10,274 bases of DNA, from NCBI GenBank assembly GCA_025924845.1, contig JAICHN010000158.1:1-10274 (forward strand), in the 5' to 3' direction. A model generated the notes under the pieces. The model saw only the letters and a program-made list of their open reading frames with translations, did not search any database and had not been told where the DNA came from. The translations under genes were made by a program, and so were the position numbers. Shown here one piece after another: positions 7,101 through 10,274 of the stretch (position 1 is the stretch's first letter; each line of letters begins with the position of its first letter). Source of the stretch: Chloroflexota bacterium (GTDB lineage Bacteria; Chloroflexota; UBA5177; JANWHV01).

Positions 7101-7712
7101 TCAGGGATCGGCACCTTGCCCGGATCGGAGCGCTTCATAGATCTCCAGCTCGCCGGCCATCAAGTCCCAGAAGCACCGATAGCGGTTAGCGCCAGGCTTC
7201 CAAGAAGCGAAGAACCATGCTTCCCATTCCCCATCGGCTGTCTGAATCTCGGGGTTCAGTAGAAGCACAGCCGATTCAGTGACATCGCTAATCTGCAGCG
7301 CGGTCAGCAGGTACTCTGGCCGGATGTGCGCAGGCTGCTGTGCGGCGCCATACACGAGGTACTCGTCGTCCGGCACGCGCGCAAGGTCGCTGCGTGCTTC
7401 GAGTTCAACTTCGGCCCACTGGCGATTCTGCGCGGCAAACCAGTCAATCTCCTCCACTGGACGTATCCGAGCGATGAAAGGACCAGCAGATTGCCAGCCA
7501 TTGGCAGCCCTCAAAAAGGTGCTGTAGGTCGGCGGAAGGCTGACGCCAAGCCGCCGTTCCGCCTGAGGGATCGATTCGCCTGCTGCCGGACCATAGCCTA
7601 GCCAGCCGGCACCGATTGTCTGTTCCGGCAGATTCATGATCACGTCTTCGTCGGTGAGCGCCAGCGCGTTCCATCTTGCTAGGAGTGAACGCCAATCATC
7701 CGGTGTCCTCAT
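7101..7712 (-). CDS. SMI1/KNR4 (SUKH) family protein, probable immunity protein
   Basis: The 203-residue soluble protein carries a SUKH core. Residues 46-73 contain E-S-I-P-Q-A-E-R-R-L-G-V-S-L-P-P and F-L-R-A-A-N-G-W, the most conserved part of the family. R-P-V-E-E-I-D-W-F (84-92) and the strand region S-A-V-L-L-L-N-P to W-E-A-W-F-F (147-168) follow. SUKH proteins are widespread cytoplasmic immunity proteins that neutralise nuclease and other toxins of polymorphic toxin systems. The ATG (7712-7710) overlaps the stop of the exporter-nuclease gene in an ATGA junction, so the two are translationally coupled. This is the arrangement expected for toxin then immunity. It has no signal peptide or membrane segment. 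Local GC is low for the window (about 55% at 7201-7320 by hand count), which fits separate acquisition. The immunity role is inferred from family and neighbour. Confidence 0.85.
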   Translation of the reverse strand: MRTPDDWRSLLARWNALALTDEDVIMNLPEQTIGAGWLGYGPAAGESIPQAERRLGVSLPPTYSTFLRAANGWQSAGPFIARIRPVEEIDWFAAQNRQWAEVELEARSDLARVPDDEYLVYGAAQQPAHIRPEYLLTALQISDVTESAVLLLNPEIQTADGEWEAWFFASWKPGANRYRCFWDLMAGELEIYEALRSGQGADP

Positions 7713-9514
7713 TCCGGCACCGGTTTGACTACGAATGGGCTGCCGGCAGTGAGGCGATTCCTAGTTATGAAAGCCCCGAACTCACCGCCCTGCCTTTGTT
7801 GCTCAGATGAGCTTGCAGCGGCTATCCTCGGGAGCCTTCCCTCATAGAGACCTCCCTCGAAGGTTGCCGCGAACGGGTACTCATCGCACGTCACGGGTGA
7901 TTTGATTCCCGCCTCCGCTTTTCGTTTGATGCTGCACGCCTGACGTCGGTGCTGCGCCGCATGGTCCGGGATCGGGTCGTAGCGCAGTTCCGACGGGTAT
8001 CCATCGCGTATGGCAGCCAGGTCATTGGCGTAGATTGCGGGCATGCGGCTTTGGTTGACATACAGCGTTGGGATCGGTGCCGGCGTCGCGCCGGGCGTCT
8101 GATCCGAGGAACGCAGGCCAGCGACCAGGAGCCCAGCACAGCACACTACCAGGGGCGGCCCCACGACCAGCAGCCACCGACGCGGGCTCAGCCCCTCCGC
8201 CGTGCGCTTGCTGATTCCCACGTCGCCGCGCCGGAGCGCCGCGTAGGTGCCCAGCAGGCACAGCACGCAGCACAGGAGCAGCGCCCCCCAGTAGCCGAGC
8301 AGATGCACGCCATCGGGCGAGCTGTACATCTCCTTGGGCCAGTTGGCGACGACGTCGGGCAGTGGCGTGCCCGGGTGGGCGAGCGTCACCGCCTGGCCGT
8401 TCACTGCCACGCGCGAGGCCATCTCGTTGAGCCGCACCGTGGAGCCCATTGCCGCTAGGCACCAGTGGCTGACCGTCAGGTAGGAGAGCACCTTGGCCCA
8501 GCCGCTCAGGTCGAACACGGCGCCGCTGAACACGATCTGCGGGATCAGTACGATCGGCACGATGCTCATCGCCCGGTCAGTGCTGCGCACCAGGCTGGAG
8601 ATCAGCAGCCCGCCGAACAGGCCCGCCAGGGCGCACAGGGCCAGAGAGATCATCATCTCCAGTGGGGCGGGGAGGAAGATGCCCCGGGCGGGGAGGTAGG
8701 GCGTCTTGAGGCTGACGATCGCGAACAGGGCGATCACCTGCACCAGGCCCAGTGCCGCCAGCACCCCCACCTTGGAGAGGATGTAGGGGAACAGGCGCAG
8801 GTTGACCAGCCGCTCGCGCAGGTAGACCGGCCGCTCCTTGACGATCTCCCGTGCCGCGTTGGTGGTGCCGAACCATAGGGTGGCGATAGTGAGCATCAGC
8901 AGGATCTGCTGGGTGTTGTTGATCTTAGGGCCGGTATAGAGCGCACGGGAGGTGACCAGGGTGAGCGCGGCGGCCACCAGCGGGGTCTGCGCCAGGAGCA
9001 GGCCCAGGTTGACCCGGTCGCGGCCCACCAGCTCGGCGTACCGCGCACTCAGGATGGCCCACTGGCGGAACGCCGCGGCGCGCAGCCGGCGCACCGGGCG
9101 CGGCGGTGCATCCAGCGGCACGAGCGCAGCAGCAGATCCCTCCTGCCGCTCCAGCACGTGGGTGCGGTAGAGCCCGGACTGGCGGAACCGCAACTCGCGA
9201 GCGCCGGCCTCATCGGGGTCGGCGAGCATGGTGTAGATGTCGGGGAAGCCGGCGACGCCGAAGAAGTCAGGGGCGACATCGGGCGGGCCATAGTAGACCA
9301 ACCGCCCGCCCGCCAGGAAGGCCACCAGGTCGCACTGGCCGATGTTCTCGGTGGCGTGCGTCACCAGGACAATGGTGCGCCCCTCTTCGCCCAGGCGGCG
9401 CAGCAGCTGCATCACCGCCTTGTCCAGACCGGGGTCTAGGCCGGAGGTGGGCTCGTCGAGGAACAGCACGCTGGGATTGGCCAGCAGTTCCACGGCGATG
9501 CTCACCCGCTTGCG
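7709..9514 (-). CDS. ABC exporter C-terminal part: ATPase half, ABC-2 permease and NucA/NucB-like nuclease domain
   Basis: This is the continuation, in the same frame, of the protein interrupted by TAG at 9517-9515. It starts with R-K-R-V-S-I-A-V-E-L-L, the usual sequel of the LSGGQ signature, then Walker B L-F-L-D-E-P-T-S-G-L-D (near 9468-9436) and the switch region V-T-H-A-T-E-N. An ABC-2 type permease of about six membrane segments follows (about 9000-8235). Then come a short basic stretch, a further hydrophobic segment R-R-W-L-L-V-V-G-P-P (8182 to about 8114), a Pro/Thr-rich linker, and a NucA/NucB-like domain to the end. GTG 9505 could restart translation and give 598 residues, but such a product would lack Walker A and half the signature. 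Exporters of this type normally end after the permease; the nuclease tail is the unusual part. The stop overlaps the SUKH start. Confidence 0.85.
   Translation of the reverse strand, partial: RKRVSIAVELLANPSVLFLDEPTSGLDPGLDKAVMQLLRRLGEEGRTIVLVTHATENIGQCDLVAFLAGGRLVYYGPPDVAPDFFGVAGFPDIYTMLADPDEAGARELRFRQSGLYRTHVLERQEGSAAALVPLDAPPRPVRRLRAAAFRQWAILSARYAELVGRDRVNLGLLLAQTPLVAAALTLVTSRALYTGPKINNTQQILLMLTIATLWFGTTNAAREIVKERPVYLRERLVNLRLFPYILSKVGVLAALGLVQVIALFAIVSLKTPYLPARGIFLPAPLEMMISLALCALAGLFGGLLISSLVRSTDRAMSIVPIVLIPQIVFSGAVFDLSGWAKVLSYLTVSHWCLAAMGSTVRLNEMASRVAVNGQAVTLAHPGTPLPDVVANWPKEMYSSPDGVHLLGYWGALLLCCVLCLLGTYAALRRGDVGISKRTAEGLSPRRWLLVVGPPLVVCCAGLLVAGLRSSDQTPGATPAPIPTLYVNQSRMPAIYANDLAAIRDGYPSELRYDPIPDHAAQHRRQACSIKRKAEAGIKSPVTCDEYPFAATFEGGLYEGRLPRIAAASSSEQQRQGGEFGAFITRNRLTAGSPFVVKPVPE
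7715..8068 (-). other. NucA/NucB-like deoxyribonuclease domain at the exporter C-terminus
   Basis: After the linker the frame reads L-Y-V-N-Q-S-R-M-P and L-R-Y-D-P, then C-D-E-Y-P-F-A-A-T-F-E-G-G (C-D-E-Y-P-F at 7888-7871), then S-S-S-E-Q-Q-R-Q-G-G and F-I-T-R-N-R-L-T-A-G-S-P-F-V-V. The D-E-[YW]-P...E-G-G motif and the late [NQ]-x-x-[GQ]-G...N-R/Q-L pattern are those of the NucA/NucB DNase family, known from secreted and competence nucleases of Bacillus and from toxin tips in polymorphic toxins. One membrane segment (about 8182-8114) precedes it and would place the domain outside the cytoplasm if the permease has its usual inside C-terminus. The call is by eye; activity is not shown. Confidence 0.75.
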
Positions 9515-9517
9515 CTA
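9515..9517 (-). other. In-frame TAG at the Gln position of the LSGGQ signature
   Basis: The minus-strand codons read TTG TCC GGC GGG TAG CGC AAG CGG GTG: L-S-G-G, stop, R-K-R-V. Family proteins have CAG or CAA (Gln) here, so one C-to-T change explains the interruption and the frame is otherwise unbroken from 10273 to 7712. Alternatives are a base-calling error or amber readthrough. Confidence 0.9.
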
Positions 9518-10274
9518 CCCGCCGGACAACTTGCTGATCGCCTGGCGCCGTTGCGGCGCCATCTGCACGTCGGCCAGCACCCCCTCGATGCGTCGATCCC
9601 GCTCGGCGGCGGCGGTATCGGGTGGCAGGCGCAGCCGGGCGGCGTAGGCGAGCGCCTGCTCGACCGTGAGGTCGCGATGGAGGATGTCGTCCTGGGGCAC
9701 GTAGCCGATCAGGCCGGCGTAGGGGGTGGCCTGGCGGTAGATATCCTGGCCGCTGTAGAGGACGGTGCCCGCCTGGGGCGGGGCCACCCCGGCGAGGGCG
9801 TGCAGCAGCGTCGACTTGCCGGCGCCGCTGCCGCCAATCAGTGCCACAAATTCACCCGGCAGGATGCTGACGCCCACGTTGTCCAGCAGGACCGCGCCGC
9901 CCTGCCGGCCGGCGCGTCGCACCAGATCCACGGCATCGATCCGCACGGCGGGTTGGCCGTCAAGCTGCTCCAGGGCCTCACCCTGGAAGGTGAAGCGCAG
10001 CGGACCGATCTGGACCTCGTCGCCCACGTGCAGCTCACTCAGGCCGCGGACGCGGACGCCCGCGGCGAAGGTGCCGTTGGTGCTGCCCAGGTCGTGCAGG
10101 AGCACGTGCTGGGCCAGCCGCTCGATGCGGGCGTGGAAGCGCGAGACGAGCGGGTAGTCCACCACCAGGTCGTTGGTGGGGTCGCGGCCGATGGTGAGCG
10201 TATCGGCGCCGGGCCGGAAACGGACGTTCAGGGCATGGTCGGCGCCGTGGCGATCGACCGCGCCGCGGGCGAGG
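9515..10274 (-). CDS. FHA domain-containing ABC exporter, N-terminal part (partial at window edge)
   Basis: This is the front of the same exporter; its own start lies outside the window, and 252 residues are visible. An FHA (phosphothreonine-binding) domain occupies about 10243-9990, with T-I-G-R-D-P-T-N-D, S-R-F-H and G-S-T-N-G-T-F, all the conserved phosphopeptide-contact residues. The frame is open to the edge, so GTG 10165 inside this domain is not the true start. The ABC ATPase domain follows, with Walker A G-G-S-G-A-G-K-S-T (9835-9809), V-P-Q-D-D in the Q-loop, and L-S-G-G just before the TAG at 9517-9515. FHA-ABC-ABC-2 fusions are presumed exporters controlled by Ser/Thr protein kinases. 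As written, translation would end inside the signature and give an inactive ATPase. GC is high (92 of 120 bases at 9541-9660). Confidence 0.88.
   Translation of the reverse strand, partial: LARGAVDRHGADHALNVRFRPGADTLTIGRDPTNDLVVDYPLVSRFHARIERLAQHVLLHDLGSTNGTFAAGVRVRGLSELHVGDEVQIGPLRFTFQGEALEQLDGQPAVRIDAVDLVRRAGRQGGAVLLDNVGVSILPGEFVALIGGSGAGKSTLLHALAGVAPPQAGTVLYSGQDIYRQATPYAGLIGYVPQDDILHRDLTVEQALAYAARLRLPPDTAAAERDRRIEGVLADVQMAPQRRQAISKLSGG

Noticed and set aside
8465..8878. Open frames on both strands within the ABC-2 permease part
   Set aside because: Their composition is low-complexity (Arg, Gln, Gly, Pro), and they shadow the well-supported permease frame.
9515..9517. Reassignment of TAG to glutamine in this organism
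   Set aside because: TAG ends other genes in the window at plausible places (permease at 1227-1229, Rrf2 remnant at 2316-2318), so a genome-wide recoding is unlikely.

Overview
The window is GC-rich bacterial DNA with tightly packed genes, frequent 4-base ATGA overlaps and GTG/TTG start options. The protein types suggest Chloroflexota, possibly Thermomicrobia-like: an FHA-ABC exporter fusion, a zinc-cysteine ATP sulfurylase and a short Rrf2 remnant. This is inference from gene style, with no marker gene present. No rRNA, tRNA or transposase was seen.

Layout. Bases 1-110 hold two identical 37-base repeats with a 36-base spacer, the dimensions of a CRISPR array end. On the plus strand follow an SsuC/TauC-like permease (153-1229) and its overlapping SsuB/TauB-like ATPase (1223-2020), then a decapitated Rrf2-type regulator (about 2028-2318). 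On the minus strand an operon runs cysC (5009-4473), sat (4396-3221) and a PHP-domain phosphoesterase (3224-2376) whose start overlaps the sat stop. Sat and CysC turn sulfate into APS and PAPS. The PHP protein belongs to a family that removes the 3' phosphate of pAp, the by-product of PAPS use, so the operon may both make PAPS and dispose of its waste. Diverging from it is an SDR dehydrogenase (5259-6044).

Bases 6045-7100 look like a gene graveyard: the C-terminal domain of a lost protein (6067-6363), a featureless 190-base stretch, and the C-terminal half of a phospholipase D-like protein with a damaged HxK motif (6944-6555), then a run of small hairpins.

The most notable locus is on the minus strand from 10274 to 7101. 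It encodes an FHA domain, an ABC ATPase, an ABC-2 permease, one extra membrane segment and a C-terminal NucA/NucB-like DNase domain, all in one reading frame. A SUKH (SMI1/KNR4) protein follows, a common immunity family, its start overlapping the nuclease stop. This reads as an exporter-tethered nuclease toxin with its immunity gene. The frame is broken once, by a TAG that replaces the glutamine of the ABC signature LSGGQ. By hand count the nuclease and SUKH part is clearly lower in GC (about 55-61%) than the ATPase part (about 77%), suggesting that the toxin-immunity module was acquired separately.
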